In this document: piece by piece, positions 60,501 to 64,000 of the stretch | How the letters are laid out: each line of letters opens with the position of its first letter | How positions within the stretch are numbered: position 1 is the first letter of the stretch | Assembly (NCBI GenBank): GCA_963971305.1 | Contig: OZ020305.1 | Span: 15,719,001-15,783,000, forward strand | Reading direction: 5' to 3' | DNA from: Arcuatula senhousia | Taxonomy: Eukaryota; Mollusca; Bivalvia; Mytilida; Mytilidae | Length of the DNA stretch: 64,000 nt | Position numbers and translations under genes: made by a program | The notes under the pieces: model-generated | The model's input: only the letters and a program-made list of their open reading frames with translations | Database searches by the model: none | Told to the model about the DNA's origin: nothing

Positions 60501-62091
60501 TCATGAGTGAGTTTTGTGCCACTATAAATATCAAGGTTAAAGATTTAATTTTTGCTTGTGGTAAAAATGAGACTTTCATTTTCCTTGGATGTTGAGTTTT
60601 GATATACAGAATTGTAAACTTTTCATTGATGAAACTTTAATGATGTCTTCATCAATTCACTAGTAAAAATTACATCATTGAGTCTAAGCTTCATTCAGTT
60701 TTGTTTCTATAGTCAGTATCTGTCACAAAGATCTGTGTTTTCTGAAACTTCTCCATCAATCTCTATAAACATACCTACCTCAAAGAAGATCAACACTGCA
60801 TGTTCTTTGTATAAACATTACATAGTAATGACAACATTAGAGAAATTAGGCAAAGGGGAAAGAATTCTTTGATTTACATCTCAATTCTACAATCTGTTGC
60901 CAATATTCCAAATTATCAGGGTTGTAAAGGGGCTATAATCCTTTGCTTTAAGGCTACATGTATGAAAAGAATTCTAAGGCTTACACTTTAAAAGACTAAA
61001 TCTACAATAGGACTATTCTTTAATGTAATGTCATTTTTGTTGGTAAAGTAGAAGCTAGGACTCGGCATTCTTTTAAAAAGAATATATGCATTTTTGGAAA
61101 ACAATGAAATTTTTATTGACCTTCATTCTTTTAAAACTTTCTTGCAGTTTCAACAGATTTGGAGTTGTTACACATAAGTTTTATCTTCTCTAAATCAAAC
61201 TTTTACAATGTGTTAATGCAAACCTTTAATGTGACAAGCAAAATGACTTTTCCACTAATGACTTAACTCTACAATAAGTACCAGCACTACCCTGCCCTAT
61301 CAAGGTTTACAATCAGAAGTCATTGTAAAGCCTCTTACTGAAACACGAAAAGTAGCCAAAATGTGTACAAAAGAAAATGCATTAAGGTTTACTAATGTGC
61401 AGACAGGCTATACTATTGACAGATCAAACGATTCTGTGATATGTTGGGTAAAGTTAACTTGTCAAAGCAAGACCTACATCTAAGTTTGATGTGATGTGAT
61501 AAACTGCAATTTATAAGTAGTGCATCACATATTGATAGATTTGTTTACTTAAAGCTCATGTTCCCTATCTATATTGCAAAATGGAAATGTATCTTTCAAT
61601 TACTGTGTTCAGTACTTATTTAGATACATGAAATATAGAAAGTCATTTCTCCTTCTTATTTTTGGCCTGATTACACAGATTGAAAAATCTGGGTTATAAG
61701 AAATTGAATGTCGGGCAGGGGCAAACAGACAGTTTTCTCAGCAACTACTAATCACATCCACGATGTTTTGTATACAGAATCAGGATGGGGTCCCATAATG
61801 TGGGATTCAATTTTAGGTCTACATTCTGTTTACTAGTAACGAAATCTAATAAATTTGACTTTGACAGATTTTTCGAGTTTTTACCATGTATTTTAAAACT
61901 AAAAATGCCTTTGCTTAGTCAGGACCTTTGCTATTATTTATATATGTATTGCTAAAGCTTTTTTTTTTCCTTAGATTTTATTCTTTATTAACAATTTTGA
62001 ATATTTAATTTCTTTGTAGTCGTATGGAACAGAACCATATAGTCCACATTCCATCTGGAGCCTTCAGTGATATGAAAAGACTAAGAAGAAT
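12390..62091 (+). CDS. slit: Slit axon-guidance ligand, 5' part of gene (10 coding exons, continues past window)
   Basis: Slit is a large secreted matrix protein that signals through Robo receptors in axon guidance and cell migration. Order in the window: signal peptide, LRRNT1, six LRRs, LRRCT1, LRRNT2, first LRR of domain 2. This equals the start of the four-LRR-domain array of Slit; the remaining LRRs, EGF repeats, laminin-G and cystine knot must lie to the right. Exons are 12390-12571, 13538-13609, 14567-14638, 16827-16898, 51798-51869, 54114-54185, 54675-54746, 58785-58948, 60222-60363 and 62020-62091. All junctions are GT-AG and phases agree throughout. The LRRCT (CDCHLLWLPRFL, GLYTECNAPSHL) and the linked second LRRNT separate Slit from other LRR proteins. 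Intron 4 is about 34.9 kb and carries an 8-kb antisense transposon. Confidence 0.95.
12572..13537 (+). other. Slit intron 1
   Basis: Donor GTAAGT, acceptor TTTTTTTTCAG. AT-rich, with no recognisable gene or clear repeat. Confidence 0.8.
13538..13609 (+). CDS. slit: Slit exon 2: LRR 1 of domain 1
   Basis: 72 nt encoding one 24-residue repeat, LELQGNNLGTLRKNDFSGLR then HLKVL. The LxLxxNxL core and the position match the first LRR of Slit domain 1 in other animals. Flanked by TTTTCAG and GTAAGT, phase 2 at both ends. Confidence 0.93.
13610..14566 (+). other. Slit intron 2
   Basis: Non-coding AT-rich DNA with no feature I can support. Confidence 0.8.
14567..14638 (+). CDS. slit: Slit exon 3: LRR 2 of domain 1
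   Basis: 72 nt encoding QLLENQIQTIESGAFSDLVS then MERL. The wording is close to the second LRR of vertebrate Slit (ENKI...IERGAF). Acceptor TTTTCTAG, donor GTAAGT. Confidence 0.93.
14639..15317 (+). other. Slit intron 3, left part
   Basis: Non-coding. A short GC-rich hairpin, GGCCCC...GGGGCC, lies at about 14848-14865. Nothing else is supported. Confidence 0.6.
15318..16053. mobile_element. 736-bp MITE with 22-bp inverted termini
   Basis: The left end TTAAGGATGTATTCTTCTGA (15318 onward) and right end TCAGAAGAATACCCCCTTAA (to 16053) are inverted copies matching at about 20 of 22 positions. The interior is AT-rich and has no transposase. TTAA at both outer edges could be part of the terminus or a TTAA target duplication. 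The latter would suggest piggyBac-type mobilisation, but the inner terminal bases are not typical of that family. Confidence 0.6.
16219..16250. repeat. 32-bp perfect palindrome
   Basis: CATAGACCTGTATATT is followed immediately by its exact complement. It has no spacer, so it could extrude as a cruciform. It sits in Slit intron 3 between a MITE and an RT tail. Confidence 0.8.
16402..16563 (-). repeat. Truncated retroelement tail, second copy
   Basis: About 160 bp closely match the 3' end of the retroelement at 778-1766 in the same orientation. Both begin ATGTGGAATAAGTGTACGC on the plus strand and share CAATTGGCCCATGGTCTAAA. Only the 3' end is present. Confidence 0.8.
16827..16898 (+). CDS. 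slit: Slit exon 4: LRR 3 of domain 1
   Basis: 72 nt encoding RIDRNKLSKIPEDLFSEMEN then LERL. Acceptor TTGTTTTAG, donor GTAAGT, phase 2. The next coding exon is about 34.9 kb away. Confidence 0.93.
16899..17137 (+). other. Slit intron 4, first 240 bp
   Basis: Donor GTAAGT, then plain AT-rich sequence. Confidence 0.6.
17138..17317. repeat. Short repeat with GGGGCGGATCCAGG start and G/C-run core
   Basis: It starts CAGGGGCGGATCCAGG and ends CTCTGAATTTGTGCCTG. The two ends are diverged inverted copies (about 10 of 15 positions). The middle holds TCTGCCGAGCGGAGCGAG and a hairpin-prone GGGGGGCTTGCCCC run. This is a familiar multicopy repeat type in invertebrate genomes, probably a degraded MITE. 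Confidence 0.5.
17318..33177 (+). other. Slit intron 4, left body
   Basis: About 15.9 kb of AT-rich intronic DNA. Every open frame is short, lacks recognisable motifs and looks random. Minor items: a roughly 50-bp tandem duplication (CTTTTTGTGAATAAAACAAC, 19288-19375), a repeat scrap with a CTGTCAGTCTGTCCGTCTGT run (27780-27910), another with TTTGTCTGTCTGTTCGTCC (30080-30170), and a CTGATGA...GAAA pair at 31255-31281. No exon with an LRR pattern was seen between 16898 and 51798. Confidence 0.6.
33178..34588. mobile_element. Repeat element with about 500-bp internal tandem units
   Basis: It opens TAGCTCACCTGACCCGAAGG and closes with TCAGGTGAGCGA near 34553, an inverted terminal match of about 10-12 bp. 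Inside, units beginning ATCTTCTTCTCT start at 33282, 33774 and 34278 (periods 492 and 504 bp), and a shortened fourth starts near 34467. A CGTCCGTCC microsatellite (about 33225-33266) follows the left end and a run of 19 G lies at 33908-33926. No protein is encoded. The TAGCTCACCTG-CCGAAGGG start is a common bivalve repeat type; the transposon class is unknown. Confidence 0.6.
34640..34860 (-). repeat. Retroelement tail, inverted copy of 6809-7020
   Basis: Read on the minus strand it follows the + strand sequence at 6809-7020 with scattered changes, including GGGTGTGCTATAGC and GACACTCGAATGCCCCATTG. Only the 3' end of the element is present. Confidence 0.75.
34861..37021 (+). other. Slit intron 4, middle
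   Basis: Non-coding AT-rich DNA. The frames at 35056-35283 and 35474-35692 show no motif, no splice support and no domain. Confidence 0.5.
37022..37150 (+). repeat. Retroelement tail, third copy (plus strand)
   Basis: It ends in GTGTACACTTATTCCACATC, the same 3' terminus as 778-1766 and 16402-16563 but on the opposite strand. A strong hairpin, ACAGCCAGCAGC...GCTGCTGGCTGT, lies at about 37035-37081. Confidence 0.75.
37151..43504 (+). other. Slit intron 4, right body
   Basis: Mostly featureless AT-rich DNA. A fragment at about 39333-39380 (TTATGCTCCACTATAAATAT then AGTAGAGGGGCATAAAGTG) resembles the start of a common bivalve repeat. A TGTCTGTCTGTCTGCC simple repeat lies near 40969. No exon was recognised. 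Confidence 0.5.
43505..43615 (+). pseudogene. Short RT-like fragment (GVPQGHPLSPFLF)
   Basis: One frame reads GQMGVPQGHPLSPFLFCIYL then a stop after about 30 residues. This matches the GxxQGxxLSPxLF motif of non-LTR and group-II-like reverse transcriptases. There are no flanking RT motifs, so it is a scrap or chance similarity. It ends about 65 bp before the transposon edge. Confidence 0.35.
43682..43835 (+). repeat. Left 154-bp terminal inverted repeat
   Basis: Begins CAGTCCTACATC and ends at CAACAATTTAA. The only difference from the right copy is TGAATTG here against TAAATTG there (in the left-end orientation). Confidence 0.92.
43836..44295 (-). other. Transposon 3' non-coding region
   Basis: 460 bp between the transposase stop codon and the left terminal repeat, presumably the 3' untranslated part. 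I could not find a clear AATAAA on the minus strand. Confidence 0.5.
44296..47640 (-). CDS. Transposase exon 3
   Basis: Residues 657-1770. The acceptor is TATCCTTTTCAG (47652-47641). The frame is open from the acceptor, begins TEIGVEEYDFP and contains no ATG near its start, so it is a continuation rather than a separate gene. It holds the Cys cluster, the nuclease-like core and the basic C-terminus, and stops at 44296-44298. Confidence 0.85.
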   Translation of the reverse strand, partial: TEIGVEEYDFPLRNEPFFPVLEEETIEQDDREDNLESLLETAKLFYHTTEVLQDDFFEPSSHDLSGFDEISAFDSNMQADGLETSFQNMSLDAEIPETTHTQVENMADNLNILNMFGLQKYTVPPLLCRHPPPATGRDDDIMKLKEIMDDIMVKTGRGNHATERSDRILFGPDNKIGANLLEVLKEPKYRHFLPEFPLLHLRKSKINMLFSAYKDAGLIQLLMFMCDEDKKDWNKLITMEHIDVATKYVRRLALAFHMAFICRFLHCLQETEASELIAMLDKGKHAEASSIWNDRYKEFMEAGRTQNCTFALHSDMMNHCDEVVAVYLAERLGGKDGYDLLLGAVKKSLPFSFLNGAASYAPYCTQLLLAHYGAGYFHQCLKKTLYSTPIGNSTTNFACDSKREMDHQDALRGFRSGSSMTSVIGRMSLIDSFNDTHQIRNKMEPTKDSNVEWKITDVDIRHIVPTAVLMLKRNGLSLEETHFPENVYALEPLVLSPCLLDFATVDIGRYLIKRFLANNNLLGMTTDDLPNIKDFKGPPSLLNRAARSKGVTIKRTAEKVSIQKKTERQINEEKRKALVKKEMQRANLLSSEMNMCQALVKPDCSKPKVMKSKGIQQALLNTWQQIDCPDNPISIDLKSVPKDVSESIEFVTVEFAGVKFKTKVASGTQYIKYVQNAVIKPILRQFPSARRLVLCEEKYSFTPDTFKAATHQQRTSKTSSSISHLRSSGDIIHKDKFRKEDLITTQEGKMLVSTYLASHANELELDADVVLDIDSELNKKEVTCEHETECHCKHHCIPLRCMFSKTSRKPVIQEILDIQQSKGEAEMAQIDWLCDVNTNLKQSKAACSILTSGDIDAVPIHLFALSDNWPKEEGKFRHPVFIVLQKPNKKLDLYNVTSLIENFCGHYNDEDIAKKIAIILCMGGNDFIPKFHGLSHLKMLSLFLTNDHFRANLLMKNNCGRYQVDVACFKTFIKTLYCPKGMSAESSFEEVRKATMFVKKRTASSELLYSRELRNGQLWMPPESTLARIVDLINLQIDYLYTAGHPMDPLPDFLGKECLKQSESGEILYDFGPDSKGNISQIIGQKRLMADTPQKGARRKRVTASTPIKSKKKN
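44296..50645 (-). CDS. Giant transposase-like protein with XPG-type nuclease region (1,770 residues, 3 exons)
   Basis: Exons on the minus strand are 50645-48797, 48508-48390 and 47640-44296. Introns have GTAAGA...TTTTTGCAG and GTAACT...CTTTTCAG borders. Phases agree (1, then 0), giving 5,313 nt and an open frame of 1,770 residues. Near residue 1508 is SGDIDAVPIHL and near 1580 CMGGNDFIPKFHGLS; this D-x-D plus GGND-x(5)-G arrangement is that of XPG/FEN (PIN-like) nucleases. A Cys/His cluster (CEHETECHCKHHCIPLRC) lies near 1447 and a basic tail (ARRKRV...KSKKK) may be a nuclear signal. The first 616 residues are unrecognised. The gene probably moves the transposon that carries it. An unspliced upstream exon is possible, so the start is uncertain. 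Confidence 0.8.
47815..47896 (-). repeat. Two 41-bp tandem units in transposase intron 2
   Basis: GCCATATCAAGCCCTTGCGT... (47815-47855) and GCCATATCAAGACCTCGCGT... (47856-47896) are imperfect copies, followed by a partial third (ATATATCAAGGTCT). Confidence 0.75.
47986..48098. mobile_element. 113-bp hairpin, possible nested MITE in transposase intron 2
   Basis: Arms starting ACACAGGGTTTTCCATA and ending TATGGAAAACCCTGTGT are inverted copies of about 50 bp with some mismatches. The loop is about 9 bp. CCATATCA and CATATTAGG words are shared with the neighbouring 41-bp tandem units. Confidence 0.6.
48390..48508 (-). CDS. Transposase exon 2, acidic linker
   Basis: 119 nt between TTTTTGCAG and GTAACT. 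In phase with its neighbours it encodes an acidic stretch (HLRDKKSSPEPSQEDSDMDM and on to DEMEDL). The exon is supported by matching phases on both sides, since each neighbour's frame closes soon beyond its splice site. Confidence 0.8.
48797..50645 (-). CDS. Transposase exon 1, N-terminal 616 residues
   Basis: The first in-frame ATG is at 50645, with G at -3 and an in-frame TAG two codons upstream. The TAG is itself preceded by a strong pyrimidine tract (CCCTTTTTTCTATCTCTC...TTTAG), so 50648 may be a splice acceptor of an upstream leader exon. The donor is GTAAGA at 48796. No domain is recognised. A CVSC pair lies near residue 353 and HLILMMDNLVRL near 515; the latter might be a catalytic acidic position, but that is speculation. 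Confidence 0.8.
50649..51592 (-). other. Transposon 5' region with a diverged 200-bp duplication
   Basis: This presumably carries the transposase promoter. Two related blocks, about 50724-50901 and 50923-51147, share CCCTTTGACATCTA, TGTTTTGCTA, a GGACAGACACCC motif and CACTATATAC near the end. They look like an old duplicated repeat within the element. Otherwise AT-rich. Confidence 0.5.
51593..51746 (-). repeat. Right 154-bp terminal inverted repeat
   Basis: Complement of 43682-43835 with one mismatch. Its outer edge, ...GTAGGACTG, is 51 bp from Slit exon 5. Confidence 0.92.
51798..51869 (+). CDS. slit: Slit exon 5: LRR 4 of domain 1
   Basis: 72 nt encoding DLSYNKLETLNRKTLEGSLS then LRNL; DLSxNxL is also how the fourth LRR of vertebrate Slit begins. 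Acceptor AAATATTTTCAG, donor GTAAGT. Only 51 bp of original intron remain between it and the transposon. Confidence 0.92.
51870..54113 (+). other. Slit intron 5
   Basis: 2.2 kb of AT-rich DNA, acceptor TTTTTTTTTACAG. No gene or clear repeat. Confidence 0.7.
54114..54185 (+). CDS. slit: Slit exon 6: LRR 5 of domain 1
   Basis: 72 nt encoding QLDHNQITCVSEDALKPLKK then MEIL; vertebrate Slit has QLDxNQIxC at the same place. Phase 2 at both ends. Confidence 0.93.
54186..54674 (+). other. Slit intron 6
   Basis: 489 bp, GTAAGA to TTGCTTGCAG, featureless. Confidence 0.8.
54675..54746 (+). CDS. slit: Slit exon 7: LRR 6 of domain 1
   Basis: 72 nt encoding TLNNNNLTSLPRGIFDQMKN then LRIL, the TLNNNN repeat being characteristic of the last full LRR of Slit domain 1. 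Phase 2. Confidence 0.94.
54747..58784 (+). other. Slit intron 7
   Basis: 4.0 kb. A stretch at about 54925-55030 has TAGCTTGGTTAG and GGTTCGAAGGG words reminiscent of tRNA A and B boxes, perhaps a decayed tRNA-derived SINE. A CAGA simple repeat lies at 56780-56798. No exon recognised. Confidence 0.6.
58785..58948 (+). CDS. slit: Slit exon 8: LRRCT1
   Basis: 164 nt encoding the C-terminal cap: NNNFMCDCHLLWLPRFL, then GLGLYTECNAPSHLQSIEM, then DIPETQFQCQ. Four cysteines follow the CxC...C...C LRRCT pattern. The exon enters in phase 2 and leaves in phase 1 (donor GTATGG). Confidence 0.95.
58949..60221 (+). other. Slit intron 8
   Basis: 1.3 kb, acceptor TCTTTTTTCAG. The Lys-rich frame at 59993-60199 is an A-rich intronic run, not a gene. 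Confidence 0.75.
60222..60363 (+). CDS. slit: Slit exon 9: linker and LRRNT2
   Basis: 142 nt. A short linker (GAGSYSAPKCGEAA) is followed by the N-cap of LRR domain 2, CPSKCRCTEGVVDCRDLGL then TAIPSNLPEDTMEI across the junction. Domain 2 is the Robo-binding domain of Slit. The donor is GTTAGT, weaker than the GTAAGT used at most other exons. Confidence 0.93.
60364..62019 (+). other. Slit intron 9
   Basis: 1.7 kb of AT-rich DNA, GTTAGT to TTTCTTTGTAG. Nothing else supported. Confidence 0.75.
62020..62091 (+). CDS. slit: Slit exon 10: LRR 1 of domain 2
   Basis: 72 nt encoding RMEQNHIVHIPSGAFSDMKR then LRRM or LRRI, the last residue depending on the next exon. It matches the first LRR of domain 2 in vertebrate Slit (EQN-I--IPPGAF). 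Donor GTAAGT. Confidence 0.93.
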
Positions 62092-64000
62092 GTAAGTGCA
62101 TCATCATAACAATATTCCATGGCAGATTTTAAAAATGCCATAGCTATGTATGTTTGGTCCATATCTAATTATCAAAAAGTAATGAATTTTATGTATTGTA
62201 ATACATATCTAATGGGTATTTGATATGTATTACACGCAACTAGCACACTGGGGCCAAGCCTTTCCATTTGTAAGAAAAAATAATATTGAGAAATGAAAAA
62301 CAAGATGTCCCAGAATTTTTTTACAATTGTATACACCCTGTTTAAAAATATCAGTGCCATAGAATACAAGAATGAAGAAGATCTCTTTTCTCTTTGTTAA
62401 GAAAAATAAAGCAAATATTTTAAGTAACAAATTCATATGTAAAAGCATTTGTAAAAAAATTCATATAGATGAAAAATGGAAAATTAAAAGCAGGAATGAG
62501 CAACTGAGGTGCAACTTTAGGTGAAACATTTCTGCTGTTAATAGGTTCAAGATATCCCCACGACTCTTTTAATCAGGCTCTATTAAAGACTACCGATTCT
62601 TTGAGCTGTAAATTCATTTTGTACATTATAAATTATTAAATGCTATTTCTAAAGGGGTTTATCTAATATCTGAAGTGCAAATCCCAGTGGAATCTATCAC
62701 TCTTTGTTGGTTTCTTGTGCTGCATGAAGACAAATGCCCCTTAACATTCTGGGCAAATGCTGTGAAGAGGCTTTTAATAAAATGAAAAGATTGATGATTT
62801 CGCTCCCCAAATTTTCAATTGTTGATCATTTAGATGCTAAATGCTGAGAAATGTTTGACAGTTTTGAATATTTTAGATAGATTTGAAATTTATATCATTT
62901 TTTGTTATCTCAATGAGGAAAATTAACTTTTAAAAATTTTGGCATGGTTCCAAAAGAGGAACAGTTTTGATTGATTTTTATTGAGTTACAGGAATAAAAA
63001 GAAAGTTTTATGATTTTTCTGTTAAGTTATACTCTTGAGTGAGAAATTTGAATGTCGTAATTTTAGATTTTTAGTTCTGAAATTAAGATTTATTCTAACA
63101 ATTTACCTTTTCTATTGCTATTTCACATTTTTGTAAGAATTGTTTACCTAGCATTGAAAACATAGCTTGTAGATGCTTTTTAAATTGCAATGGTTTTATT
63201 TGTTAATGGGCCACAAGAAGTAGTCCATATTTAGTTTGTTGTCCCTCTTCTTTCCCCATAAAACTTAGATCATAGAATGGAATATTTGATACTTAAAGTA
63301 TCTGTCTGCTAAATTGCTAAACAGGTCATCAAAAATGCAGATTGATCTGAATAACATATTAACATACAGAAAACAGATTATTACTCAAGTCCACTAGATT
63401 ATCAAGTAAATTATGATAACTATAAACTTGATATCCCTTCAGAGGCACATAATGATTTTCCCTGAAAAAATTAAGTGTTTTCCCCTCTGTCACTACCCCC
63501 TGTCTTAAATTCTCCCCTTGTTAGCAAGTTGGTAAATGAGTTTCCATGCCTGGTTCCTGATGTTTTGTTTTGTCAGTTGCTTGTCTGCACCTGTGTAGGT
63601 GATAGAATCTGTATTTACAGGTGTTGACTATTACTCCTGGTCCTGACTTGCACTGCAACCTTTCAATGACTAAAGTCTGCAGCTGTAGAGTGCACATGTA
63701 CTTAAAAGGACACACCCATTATTCTAAAGTTTTATGTATAACTCTTCCTTGGTGCAACAGTCAATTTGGAACCATTTGACTCTCTAATATTCTGTATTTC
63801 TGTAACTTTTGAGAGTCCTACTTATGTTAAATATTATGGAATCACTTTATAAAGGATGAGTGGCAATAAGACCCATTTTTGGCCCAAGATTTACCAGGAA
63901 ATTAAAACTGAGCATACAGATGCCTCGAGTTGATGAAACATTGATAAATTGTTAGGCCTAAAGAAAATGATAAGTTTGTGCCATATCAGTTAAGCTGTCA
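62092..64000 (+). other. Slit intron 10, runs off the window
   Basis: Non-coding AT-rich DNA to the right edge. The rest of Slit is outside. Confidence 0.75.

Noticed and set aside
12390..62091. miR-218-like microRNA in a Slit intron
   Set aside because: Vertebrate SLIT introns host miR-218, but I found no matching seed region in these introns.

Overview
The window is animal genomic DNA: AT-rich by eye, intron-rich, with GT-AG splice sites and many mobile-element remnants. The repeats (an RT family ending in CTTATTCCACATC, a CTCACCTGACCCGAAGGGTC element, a CACGTTAAAGAACC retroposon, frequent TACATGTA words) resemble those of bivalve molluscs, so a mussel-like bivalve is my best inference. 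I could not search a database.

Layout. 1-5400: a decayed protein-primed family-B DNA polymerase of Maverick/Polinton (adintovirus-like) type, with an antisense reverse-transcriptase fragment inserted in it. 5530-7150: a purine-only tract, telomere-like TTAGGG DNA and a second RT relic with a YIDD box. 7150-12300: intergenic DNA holding a 518-bp retroposon with an 11-bp target duplication, two short inverted-repeat elements and older debris. 12390 to the right edge: the 5' part of a Slit gene on the + strand. Ten coding exons cover the signal peptide, first LRRNT, six 24-residue LRRs on six 72-nt exons, LRRCT, second LRRNT and one LRR of domain 2. The gene continues past the window.

Slit intron 4 is about 34.9 kb and holds the most striking object: an apparently intact 8,065-bp DNA transposon (43682-51746). 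It has 154-bp terminal inverted repeats differing at one position, a 4-bp TTTT flanking duplication, and one antisense three-exon gene whose splice phases join into an open frame of 1,770 residues. The C-terminal part looks like an XPG/FEN-type (PIN-like) nuclease, so an Academ-type transposon is the best fit. Its right end lies 51 bp from the Slit exon 5 acceptor.

The genes do not form a pathway. Slit is the only recognisable host gene; everything else is mobile or derived from mobile DNA. No rRNA, convincing tRNA or CRISPR was seen.
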